The notes under the pieces are model-generated. The model made no database searches. It saw only the letters and a program-made list of their open reading frames with translations, and was not told the origin of the DNA. Made by a program: the position numbers and the translations under genes. A DNA stretch of 64,000 nt from an uncultured Prevotellaceae bacterium. Lineage in GTDB: Bacteria; Bacteroidota; Bacteroidia; Bacteroidales; Muribaculaceae. Shown piece by piece: positions 8,810 to 16,600 of this stretch (position 1 is its first letter; the number at the start of each line of letters is the position of its first letter). The stretch is taken from positions 108,726-172,725 of the forward strand of contig ONMF01000003.1 of NCBI GenBank assembly GCA_900318865.1, in the 5' to 3' direction.

Positions 8810-9447
8810 TGGCGCGCAAGGAAATCAAGAAATGGACCACCCTGTCGAGCCGCTACATCATCAAGCGGCCCTGGCTCACCGCGCGGGTCGACGAGGTGCA
8901 GCTGCCCGACGGGCGCATCAACCCCGAGCACTATGTGCTGGAATACCCCGACTGGGTGAACGTGATTGCCATCACCACACTCGGCCAGATGGTGATGATT
9001 CGCCAGTACCGCCATGCCGTGGACGACGTGCTCATCGAGCTCTGCGCGGGGGTGGCCGAGCAGGGCGAAACGCCTCTGCAGGCGGCACAGCGCGAATTGC
9101 TCGAGGAGACCGGTTACGCAGGCGGCACCTGGCATGAGTTGATGACCATCGGCCAGAACCCCAGCATCTGCACCAATGTCACCCACTGCTTCCTGGCACA
9201 GGGTGTGGAGCGGGTGAGCGAGCAGTGCCTCGACCCGGGCGAAGACATCGAGGTGCTGCTCATGAGCGAGCGCGAGGTCTACGGCCTGCTGGCCGACAAC
9301 CAGATGCTCCAGGCCCTCATGGCAGCCCCCCTGTGGCGTTACTTCGCCACTCGGCAAAGCTCTCCCCCTAAGATAGGGGGAGTGGCCGAAGGCCGAGGGA
9401 GTGTGCCAACCGGCGCCGATGGCCACCCAACTCTCCCCCTAAGTTAG
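8809..9447 (+). CDS. NUDIX hydrolase with repeat-derived C-terminal tail
   Basis: A 212-aa protein starting at the ATG that overlaps the fcl stop. The Nudix box is complete at about residues 81-103 (GVAEQGETPLQAAQRELLEE then TGY), so it should hydrolyse a nucleoside diphosphate linked to another moiety, with ADP-ribose or GDP-sugar among possible substrates. The last 30 or so residues (from SSPPKIGGVAEGRG) are encoded by the dispersed palindromic repeat copies at 9361-9480, so the tail is a recent addition rather than part of the enzyme fold. Position after fcl hints at a link to sugar nucleotides, but the substrate is not determined by sequence. Confidence 0.85.
   Translation: MARKEIKKWTTLSSRYIIKRPWLTARVDEVQLPDGRINPEHYVLEYPDWVNVIAITTLGQMVMIRQYRHAVDDVLIELCAGVAEQGETPLQAAQRELLEETGYAGGTWHELMTIGQNPSICTNVTHCFLAQGVERVSEQCLDPGEDIEVLLMSEREVYGLLADNQMLQALMAAPLWRYFATRQSSPPKIGGVAEGRGSVPTGADGHPTLPLS
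9361..9410 (+). repeat. Module A palindromic repeat inside the NUDIX CDS
   Basis: One copy of the dispersed element CTCCCCCTAAGATAGGGGGA followed by GTGGCCGAAGGCCGAGGG. The first part forms an 8-bp hairpin and the second contains GGCCGAAGGCC. It is translated as the C-terminal tail of the NUDIX protein. Confidence 0.85.
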
Positions 9448-9480
9448 GGGGAGTGGCCGAAGGCCGAGGGAGTGTGTCAA
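9428..9480 (+). repeat. Module A palindromic repeat, second copy
   Basis: CTCCCCCTAAGTTAGGGGGA plus GTGGCCGAAGGCCGAGGG. It supplies the stop codon of the NUDIX gene (TAG at 9445-9447). A degenerate hairpin (9518-9554) follows before dgt. Confidence 0.85.
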
Positions 9481-9584
9481 CCGGCAACGATGCCCCCACA
9501 CAGGGTGCCCTCCGGCGACGCTGACCCCTAACTCCCCAACTTGGAGGAAAAGGGGGACGACTTGAAGTAACTATAATTATAAAA

Positions 9585-10928
9585 ATGTATAAAACGACAC
9601 AACGAATGGAATGGAACCGCCTCATCAGCGACAAACGCCTGGGACTGGAACACTACCACGACGACAAGGGCGGCGTGCGCAGCGACTTCGAGCGCGACTA
9701 CGACCGGCTGGTGTTCTCATCACCCTTCCGACGGCTGCAGAACAAGACACAGGTGTTCCCGCTGCCGGGAAGCATCTTTGTGCACAACCGGCTCACCCAC
9801 TCCATGGAGGTGGCGTGCGTGGGGAAAAGCCTCGCCGGCGAGGTGGCGCTGCGCCTGAGAAAAAAATATGCCGCCGAGCCCTGGGCCGACCGCCTGCGTG
9901 ACATCGCCGAAATCGTGGCCGCGGCATGCCTGGCACACGACCTGGGCAACCCGCCCTTCGGCCACTCGGGCGAGAAAACCATCGGGGCATATTTCAGCGA
10001 GGGAGCCGGCATGGCGCTGCGACAGCACTTCACCGCCGAGCAGTGGACCGACTTGACCCACTTCGAGGGTAACGCCAACTCCTTCCGCACGCTCGTCCAT
10101 CAGTTCAACGGCCGCAGGCCGGGAGGCTTTGCCATGACCTACAGCACCCTGGCCACCATCGTCAAGTACCCCTACCCCTCGGCACAGGCAGGACCCGACG
10201 GCAAGTTCGGATTCTTCACCACCGAGCAGCCCATCTTTGAGCGCATCGCCACCGAGCTGGGAATCCTCGAGCTGGAGCCGGGACGCTACTGCCGCCATCC
10301 ACTGGTCTATTTGCTCGAGGCGGCCGACGACATCTGCTACCAAATCATGGACATCGAGGACGGGCACAAGCTGCGCATCATCGACACCGACGAGACCATC
10401 GGCCTGCTGCTGGCCTTCGTCGACGACGACCGCCAGCAGCACATGCGCCGCGTCATGGAAACCGTGGCCGACCCCAACGAGAAAATCGCCTACCTGCGCT
10501 CGTCCATCGTGGGGCTGCTCGTGCAGCAGTGCGCCATGGCTTTTGTCGACAACGAGCAGCTCATCATGCAGGGACGCTTCAACGGATGCCTCATCGACCA
10601 TATCGAGCCGCTGGCACGCAGCGGCTACAGGCGCTGCGCCGCACTGGCGGCCGACAGGCTGTACCGCGCCAGCTACGTCGTCGACGTCGACCTGGCCGGT
10701 AACCGCATCATCAACCTGCTGCTGAACAAGCTCATCGAGGCCGTCATGCACCCCGAGCGCAACTACTCGCAACTGCTGCTGAACAAGTTCCCACAGCAGT
10801 ACGACGTGCACGCACCCACCCTCTTCGAGAAAATACAGGCCGTGCTCGACCACATCAGCGCCATGACCGACATCTACGCCCTGAACCTCTACCGCCAACT
10901 CGACGGCATCTCCATCCCCACTGTATAA
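9585..10928 (+). CDS. dgt: Deoxyguanosinetriphosphate triphosphohydrolase (dGTPase)
   Basis: A 447-aa HD-superfamily enzyme that splits dNTPs into deoxynucleoside and triphosphate. Seen motifs are FSSPFRRLQNKTQVFPL near the N-terminus, HNRLTHSMEVA (first His), HDLGNPPFGHSGE (the HD dyad) and EAADDICYQIMDIED (later Asp). Length matches the longer bacterial dGTPase type. ATG at 9606 (MEWNRL) is an equally reasonable start. pncB follows after 24 bp, so the two probably share a transcript. Confidence 0.92.
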   Translation: MYKTTQRMEWNRLISDKRLGLEHYHDDKGGVRSDFERDYDRLVFSSPFRRLQNKTQVFPLPGSIFVHNRLTHSMEVACVGKSLAGEVALRLRKKYAAEPWADRLRDIAEIVAAACLAHDLGNPPFGHSGEKTIGAYFSEGAGMALRQHFTAEQWTDLTHFEGNANSFRTLVHQFNGRRPGGFAMTYSTLATIVKYPYPSAQAGPDGKFGFFTTEQPIFERIATELGILELEPGRYCRHPLVYLLEAADDICYQIMDIEDGHKLRIIDTDETIGLLLAFVDDDRQQHMRRVMETVADPNEKIAYLRSSIVGLLVQQCAMAFVDNEQLIMQGRFNGCLIDHIEPLARSGYRRCAALAADRLYRASYVVDVDLAGNRIINLLLNKLIEAVMHPERNYSQLLLNKFPQQYDVHAPTLFEKIQAVLDHISAMTDIYALNLYRQLDGISIPTV

Positions 10929-10952
10929 AAAATCTTTAAAATCTTCACCACC

Positions 10953-12179
10953 ATGCATCAAATCATCACACATCTCACCGACAACGACGCTTACACTTTC
11001 TCCTGCCTCTACTACATCCTGCAGACCTATCCACGCGCCGAGGTGGAGTACACTTTCTTCGACCGTAACCACACACCCTACCCCAAAGGCTTCGACCGCC
11101 TGCTGCAAGAGCAGGTCGACTACATGCCCGGCGTGGTCATCACCGACGAGGAAATCAATTTCATGCAGCGCAAGATGTACTACCTGCCGCTGTGGTTCTT
11201 CACCTTCTTGCGCGGCTACCGCTTCAACCCGGCCGAGGTCAGCATCAGTCAGGACAGCGACGGCTACCTCGCCATCACCGTGCGCGGCAAGTGGTACTCC
11301 ACCATCATGTGGGAAATGGTGCTGCTGCCCTGCATCAGCGAGCTCATGCACCGCCTGGCGGGCCACTTCGAACGCTACGATGCCGCCCACGAGCAGGAGC
11401 GCACACGCCACAAGGCCATCCGCGCCATGCAGAACGGACTGGTCATCAGCGATTTCGGCACGCGACGGCGCTTCTCCTTCGAGCATCAGGACATGGTGGT
11501 GCGCACCTTCAAGGAGGTGGCTTCCATGCACGGCATCACCGGCCCCGACGGCGCTTTCCACGCCTGGACAGGAGCCTTCCCGGGCACCAGCAACGTGTAT
11601 CTGGCCATGAAGTACGACCTCACACCCATCGGCACCATGAGCCACCAGCTCATCTCCTTCGAGGAGAACGTGAGCGGACTGTTCGAGTGCAACTTCAACG
11701 TCATGCGCAAGTTCAGCGACGTCTTCGACGGCGACAACGGCATCTACCTCTACGACTGCTTCGGCGACAAGGTGTTCTTCAACAACCTGTCCAAGCGCAT
11801 GGCCATGATGTACAAGGGACTGCGCGTGGACAGCGGCAACGAGGAGGAGCAGCTGCAACGCATCATCGACCGCTACGAGAGCCTCGGCATTGACCCGGCC
11901 ACCAAGCAGGTGGTCTTCTCCAACGCCCTGAACATCGACCGAGCCATCGAGCTGCACCGCCACACTGCCGGTCGCATGCAGGACAGCTACGGCATCGGCA
12001 CACACCTCACCTGCGACATCGACGGCGTCAAGCCCATGAACATTGTCATCAAGCTCACGCGCATGCGCATCACCGAGCTGCGCGAGTGGCACGACTGCGT
12101 GAAGCTCTCATGCGACAAGGGCAAGACGCTGGGCAACCCCGACAAGTGCGCCTACCTCCTCTCCCAAATCGGCGAATAA
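10953..12179 (+). CDS. pncB: Nicotinate phosphoribosyltransferase
   Basis: A 408-aa protein matching the NAPRTase family, which joins nicotinate and PRPP in the NAD salvage pathway. Diagnostic segments are DFGTRRRFSFEHQ, AFPGTSNVYLAMKY and PIGTMSHQLISF, which carry the conserved phosphoribosyl-binding residues and the autophosphorylated His region, and a C-terminal KLSCDKGKTLGNPDK. Length is usual. It is probably cotranscribed with dgt; repeat arrays begin 10 bp after its stop. Confidence 0.93.
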   Translation: MHQIITHLTDNDAYTFSCLYYILQTYPRAEVEYTFFDRNHTPYPKGFDRLLQEQVDYMPGVVITDEEINFMQRKMYYLPLWFFTFLRGYRFNPAEVSISQDSDGYLAITVRGKWYSTIMWEMVLLPCISELMHRLAGHFERYDAAHEQERTRHKAIRAMQNGLVISDFGTRRRFSFEHQDMVVRTFKEVASMHGITGPDGAFHAWTGAFPGTSNVYLAMKYDLTPIGTMSHQLISFEENVSGLFECNFNVMRKFSDVFDGDNGIYLYDCFGDKVFFNNLSKRMAMMYKGLRVDSGNEEEQLQRIIDRYESLGIDPATKQVVFSNALNIDRAIELHRHTAGRMQDSYGIGTHLTCDIDGVKPMNIVIKLTRMRITELREWHDCVKLSCDKGKTLGNPDKCAYLLSQIGE

Positions 12180-12188
12180 TCCATCTGT

Positions 12189-12310
12189 CCAACTCTCCCC
12201 CTAAGTTAGGGGGAGTGGCCGAAGGCCGAGGGCGTGTGCCAACCGGCGACGATGGTCCCCAACTCTCCCCCTAAGTTAGGGGGAGTGGCCGAAGGCCGAG
12301 GGAGTGTGCC
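12189..12310 (+). repeat. Two tandem copies of module A
   Basis: Copies at 12189-12240 and 12259-12310, each CTCCCCCTAAGTTAGGGGGA then GTGGCCGAAGGCCGAGGG, separated by a short spacer beginning AACCGGCGACGATGG. Confidence 0.88.
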
Positions 12311-12330
12311 CTCCAGCAACGATGCCCCCA

Positions 12331-12502
12331 CACAGGGTGCCGCGGCAAACGTGCGTCGAAGATGCACAAGCTGACAAAGCCCCAGGTTTCGGCGCATTAC
12401 TGCGCCAAACCTGGGGAAAACGCCCGCAATGCCAATGTTCCTCGAAGAGGCACAAGCTGCCAAAGCCCCAGGTTTCGGCGCATTACTGCGCCAAACCTGG
12501 GG
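12331..12502 (+). repeat. Modules B1 and B2: 37-nt palindromes with hairpin leaders
   Basis: Palindromes at 12380-12416 and 12466-12502 pair CCCCAGGTTT with AAACCTGGGG, with GGCGCA/TGCGCC inside and one bulged C. Each is preceded by a small hairpin: GTGCGTCGAAGATGCAC in the first, CCTCGAAGAGG in the second. The stretch 12180-12595 holds no other gene. Confidence 0.88.
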
Positions 12503-12567
12503 GAAACAACCCACCACCCAAAAAACGCGGCATTGCAGCAGGGCTATAATTATTCAACGAATTATGC

Positions 12568-12575
12568 TAACTTTG
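12568..12575 (+). promoter_or_regulatory. -7 box TAACTTTG for the transposase
   Basis: TAACTTTG lies 20 bp upstream of the transposase ATG, giving it its own host-type promoter between the repeat array and the gene. Confidence 0.6.
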
Positions 12576-12595
12576 CACTAAAAGCACGAGTCATC

Positions 12596-13045
12596 ATGAG
12601 TTACGTCATAGCACTGCACCACATTGTCATCAGCACTAAGGATAGGCAGATGACCATCGTAGAGGAACACAAGCGCGACCTCTATGCTTATATTTTTCGA
12701 ATCATCAACAACAAAGGATATTCCCTGAAAAGGATGAATGGCATAGGCAACCACATCCATCTGCTGGTCGACATTGGTGCTGTGGGAAATGTGGCCGACT
12801 TGGTGCGCGACATCAAGCGTGCGTCGAACTACTGGATTAAGCATGTCAAATCTGAATGGTTCCCGTCTTTCAATGGGTGGGGCAAGGAATATGCCTCATT
12901 TTCAGTCAGCCCACAAGACATGGAAATGATCATCAACTACATCAAGAATCAAGAAAAGCACCATCACATCGAGGACTACGATGATGAAATGCTCCGCATG
13001 CTGAAATCTTTTGGCATCACGCCGTGGCAGAACGGCGAGCGGTGA
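12596..13045 (+). CDS. REP-associated-type / IS200-like Y1 (HUH) transposase
   Basis: A 149-aa protein of the Y1 transposase fold (PF01797 type), which nicks and rejoins single-stranded DNA at hairpins. It begins SYVIALHHIVISTKDR, carries the HUH metal motif at GNHIHLLVDI (His53, His55), and has a candidate catalytic Tyr115 in IINYIKNQEKHH with Gln119 on the same helix. Length fits IS200/RAYT proteins. Start chosen at ATG 12596, 20 bp after a TAACTTTG box; an upstream in-frame extension would only translate the repeats. The last 12 codons overlap the repeat unit: the sequence at 13011-13030 recurs exactly at 13238-13257. Confidence 0.85.
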   Translation: MSYVIALHHIVISTKDRQMTIVEEHKRDLYAYIFRIINNKGYSLKRMNGIGNHIHLLVDIGAVGNVADLVRDIKRASNYWIKHVKSEWFPSFNGWGKEYASFSVSPQDMEMIINYIKNQEKHHHIEDYDDEMLRMLKSFGITPWQNGER

Positions 13046-13275
13046 TTGTGCCTCTCCGAGGAACAATCGGCGGAACCGGCATCATCAACCCCACGTTTGA
13101 CGCCTGCGGCGCCGAAACATGGGGCTTTGGCATATCATGCGTCTCCGACGCATTACTCACGCCCTGCCGCCACGACACCAGGCGCCCACCATCCATCTGC
13201 CGCAGCAAACGTGCATCGAAGACGCACAACATTCCATTTGGCATCACGCCGTGGCAGGGCAGCACCGGGTGTATT
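13044..13275 (+). repeat. Module C, copy 1 of a 232-bp direct duplication
   Basis: Begins GATTGTGCCTCTCCGAGGAA at the transposase stop codon. It contains hairpins CCTCTCCGAGG, TGCGTCTCCGACGCA and GTGCATCGAAGACGCAC, and ends with a copy of the transposase 3' end (13238-13257). Confidence 0.88.
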
Positions 13276-13509
13276 GATTGTGCCTCTCCGAGGAACAATC
13301 GGCGGGAACGGCATCATCAACCCCATGTTTGACGCCTGCGGCGCCGAAACATGGGGCTTTGGCATATCATGCGTCTCCGACGCATTACTCACGCCCTGCC
13401 GCCGCGACACCAGGCGCCCCACCATCCATCTGCCGCGGCAAACGTGCATCGAAGATGCACAAGCTGACAAAGCCCCAGGTTTCGGCGCATTACTGCGCCA
13501 AACCTGGGG
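13276..13509 (+). repeat. Module C copy 2 followed by palindrome B3
   Basis: Nearly identical to 13044-13275 until about 13460, then diverges into the 37-nt palindrome B3 (13473-13509). No convincing gene lies in 13046-13617: the frames there are translations of the hairpins. Confidence 0.88.
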
Positions 13510-13560
13510 GAAACGCCCACCCGACGACAACGGCACATCGCCGCAACTCCTTCTCAAAAA

Positions 13561-13595
13561 AAAATCGGCTTCCGCTTGATGCGGAAGCCGATTTT
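13561..13595 (-). terminator. Terminator of the 1486-aa secreted protein gene
   Basis: A perfect 15-bp stem (13561-13575 with 13581-13595, core ATCGGCTTCCGC) has a run of A on the plus strand to its left, i.e. a U-tract for minus-strand transcripts. Confidence 0.85.
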
Positions 13596-13617
13596 TCATA
13601 TTGGTTACGACACGGCG

Positions 13618-16600
13618 TCACTTCACCACCTTGGTGGTGCGGGTGGAGCCGTCGGTGTAGCGCGTCACCACGATGTTCACGCCCTGCCACGGGGTGGCGG
13701 CCACTTGGCCGGCCACGTTCACGTAGCGCACACCGTCCACAGCCTTGCCGCTCTGCAGCTCATCCACAGCGGTCGGGATGTCGTTACCCTTCACATTGCC
13801 CACGGCCTGAATCGAGTAGTTGCCGTTGCCGGCCACACGGCGCGGTGCGCCATTGCCACTGGCGGCGGTCTTGATCAGTGCATCGAAGGTGTACATCTGG
13901 CCTACGTCGTTGAACGAATCACCCAGCGAGCCCAGGTCCACGGTAATCTCGCCACTCAGGCCAGCCGTGTTCACACCGGCGCCGGTGCCCAGATTAAACG
14001 TACCCGTTGCACCGGTGGCATCGTCGTAGGTGACCGAGAGGCTGTAGATATACAGACCTGCCGCAGCCGATGAGTTGATAGTAAATGTCAATGCATCGTT
14101 CTCGCCCATCATCACGTTGGCCGAATTGGTACTGTATGTATCCTCGCCGGCATCGGTATTCCTTAAAATGGAAGTTGAGAGTAATGTTTGCGACCCGGCA
14201 GTAACCGTAAGAGTCGGACCATCAATATTCGTACATGAGGCACGGAACGACACGCCGGTAATTCTCTTACCCCCGAAGCCTGTCGTCGACATGGATATGG
14301 TTGCGGCAGGATAACTTTTGGAGCCAATCTGCGCGAATTCTTTTCCGTTATTGAAATAAGTTCCAGATTTCTGCCATGTAATAGATGTGTTCCAAGTGAT
14401 TTCATCCCATGTGAGCGACGTGGCGTCACTGGTCCAGTGAACATCTTTATTTCCATTATCATTACCGTCGATGGTCATGGTGTAAGTACCGGCTTCGCCT
14501 GAAGTGCCAGACGTCTTGCTGGCGAGCACTGCATTGGTGATGTGGGCAAACTCATTCACCTGCGGTGTGCTGAAGAAATAGGTTTGGCCATTGGTGCCAG
14601 TTTGCGTCGACTGGCCCATGAAGTTACAGGGAATATAGGTATTCACATCATAATATTCCACAGGATCATTGCTCAATTCCGGTTGCTGACTCACAGCCAG
14701 GGTGAAGTTCTCCGCATCGGTGAGCGCGCCCACCAGTGTGCCGGCCGCGATAGTCTGACCTTCGGACACTTCATCAATGCCGGTGATAGCAATCCAGTTG
14801 GCGGTCTTGTTGGTGTGGCTGCGGTCGTCGGCGAGATGGGTGGCCACATAGTCATGAGCGCCTGCGGGCACCTCGATGTCTTGGTCGGCATCCTTGGCAT
14901 AGGCCGTTCCATCGGCAGCCACATAGGCCACGGTCAGCATGTCGCTGATGACATAGGACTTCCCTTGCTCGGGATTGGCCTCCAGGTCGGCAAGTGTGGT
15001 GGTCGTCAGCACCGTATAGGTGGCAGTGGCCTCCTCACTCTCATTGTTATTGCCATCCACGGCCTTGGCAACGATAGTGGTAGCCTCATTGATGGTCACC
15101 GTGGCAGTGTTGCTGGTGGTGGTTTGCTCAGTGCCGTTGTTCACGGTGTACTTCAGGGTGCAACCCTCGGCAGCCGTGATGGTCACCTCGTCACCGTTGA
15201 CCAGTTCAGCACCCGAAGCTGGGTCAAACGTAGGCTGGGCAACTGTCACCGTGCTCGAAACCTTCTTATAAAGCTGGATGGCTTGCTGACTCGAGGAATA
15301 ATAGCGGAAACGCTCTTGACCACTGTTACTAAAGAATTGAAGTTTAGGACCACCAGTTGAAGTGATTACAGCATGGCCATCTTCAATGGTAATGGAGTTT
15401 GTGATGTTCGCAGTTGCACTAGTATTGAAACCATTGCTGGCAGCTGTGCGACCAATATAATTTCCGCTGGCGCTTTGCAGCGTACCTGCGGTTGCATTCC
15501 ATGTGAAGATGGCGGCATCCACTGTGGGTGTGGCATAAATCTTATCATCTTCGATGGTGACATCAATGTAATTGTGAACAGCATCAAGCGTTTCCAAGCC
15601 ACCGTTGAAGGCTACCGGGCCTTCCTCATAGACGATGAGGTACTCACCGTCGGTGAGGTCAGTGGTGCTGGTCACTTTCTCGTAGTAGTCTCCACGCTCT
15701 GTCACCGTATAGGCGGCGGGGGCGCTGGTGTAGGTCATCTGGCCGTAGGTGGCGCGGGCGTAGACGTTGCCGTCGGCATCGAGCGTCACGCTGGTGCCGT
15801 AGGTGCCGTTCTCGCTCAGGCTCACCTGCGTGGTGGCATCAGTGGCGGCCACGTTGCTGTCGATGGCGTGCAGCAGGACGCCCAGTGTGCTGGTGGCGGT
15901 CACCGTGGTGCCTTCGAGCACCTCACCGGCGGCGGGACTGAAGGTGAACTCCGGCTCCACACGCGTCACGGTCACCTGGTTGCGGTTGCGGTTCACCACC
16001 ACGTCGTAGATGCCGGCCGGCACGCGGTAGCGCTTGACGCTACCCTTATACAGGTTGGCCGATTCACCGCTGGTCGAGCCGTTCAAGCCCCAATAGTCGC
16101 CTTCGGCTCCCGAGGCGTAGGTGTCGTTGTCGGCACGGAAGCGGAAGTAGCCGTATTCGTCGGCAAAGAAGACGCGGGTGCTGTACTGCTGAGCCGTGGC
16201 ATCGTAGGTCATCAGTTTGCCGTTGTCCCAGTTGCTCAGGTCACCGGCCAGGAAGTACAGGTCGGGCTGGTAGAACGTGAAGTAAGCGCTAATGGTCACC
16301 GCGCTGGCGGGCATGGTGAACGAGAAGGTGATGCCGCTGTTGTCCGAGCTCACCACCGTCAGGGGCACATTGTTGTTGCTGGCATCCTTGGCGGTCACAT
16401 TGCTGGCCAGAATCTTGTAGCCCTCGTTGTTGCCGGCCTTGAACTGAACCGTCTGGCCAACGGTGCTGGTCACCTCATAGTCGGTGCCCTGCACCTCGTC
16501 GGGCAGCGTGCAGTTTGTCCAGTTGCCCAGCCAGCCGCCCTGGTCGTTAGGATTCTCGGCGGTAATCGTGCGATAGATGTTATAATTGATAGCTGTGAAT

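Larger units (their letters stand above)
12189..13540 (+). mobile_element. RAYT/IS200-like element: HUH transposase flanked by palindromic repeat arrays
   Basis: The transposase gene (12596-13045) is bracketed by two module A copies and two 37-nt palindromes on the left, and by a 232-bp duplicated block plus another 37-nt palindrome on the right. No terminal inverted repeats or target-site duplication are visible, as expected for Y1/HUH enzymes, so the outer limits are approximate. Repeats of the same families occur elsewhere in the window without a transposase, as for REP/BIME elements moved in trans. Confidence 0.7.

Noticed and set aside
9720..12092. A 790-codon minus-strand frame opposite dgt and pncB.
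   Set aside because: Antisense shadow of two clear enzymes, same His/Val/Gln-rich composition.
13024..13579. Overlapping small frames downstream of the transposase, with recurring peptides such as CASSMHVCRG on the reverse strand.
   Set aside because: They are translations of the hairpin modules, and similar peptides appear wherever the repeats do.
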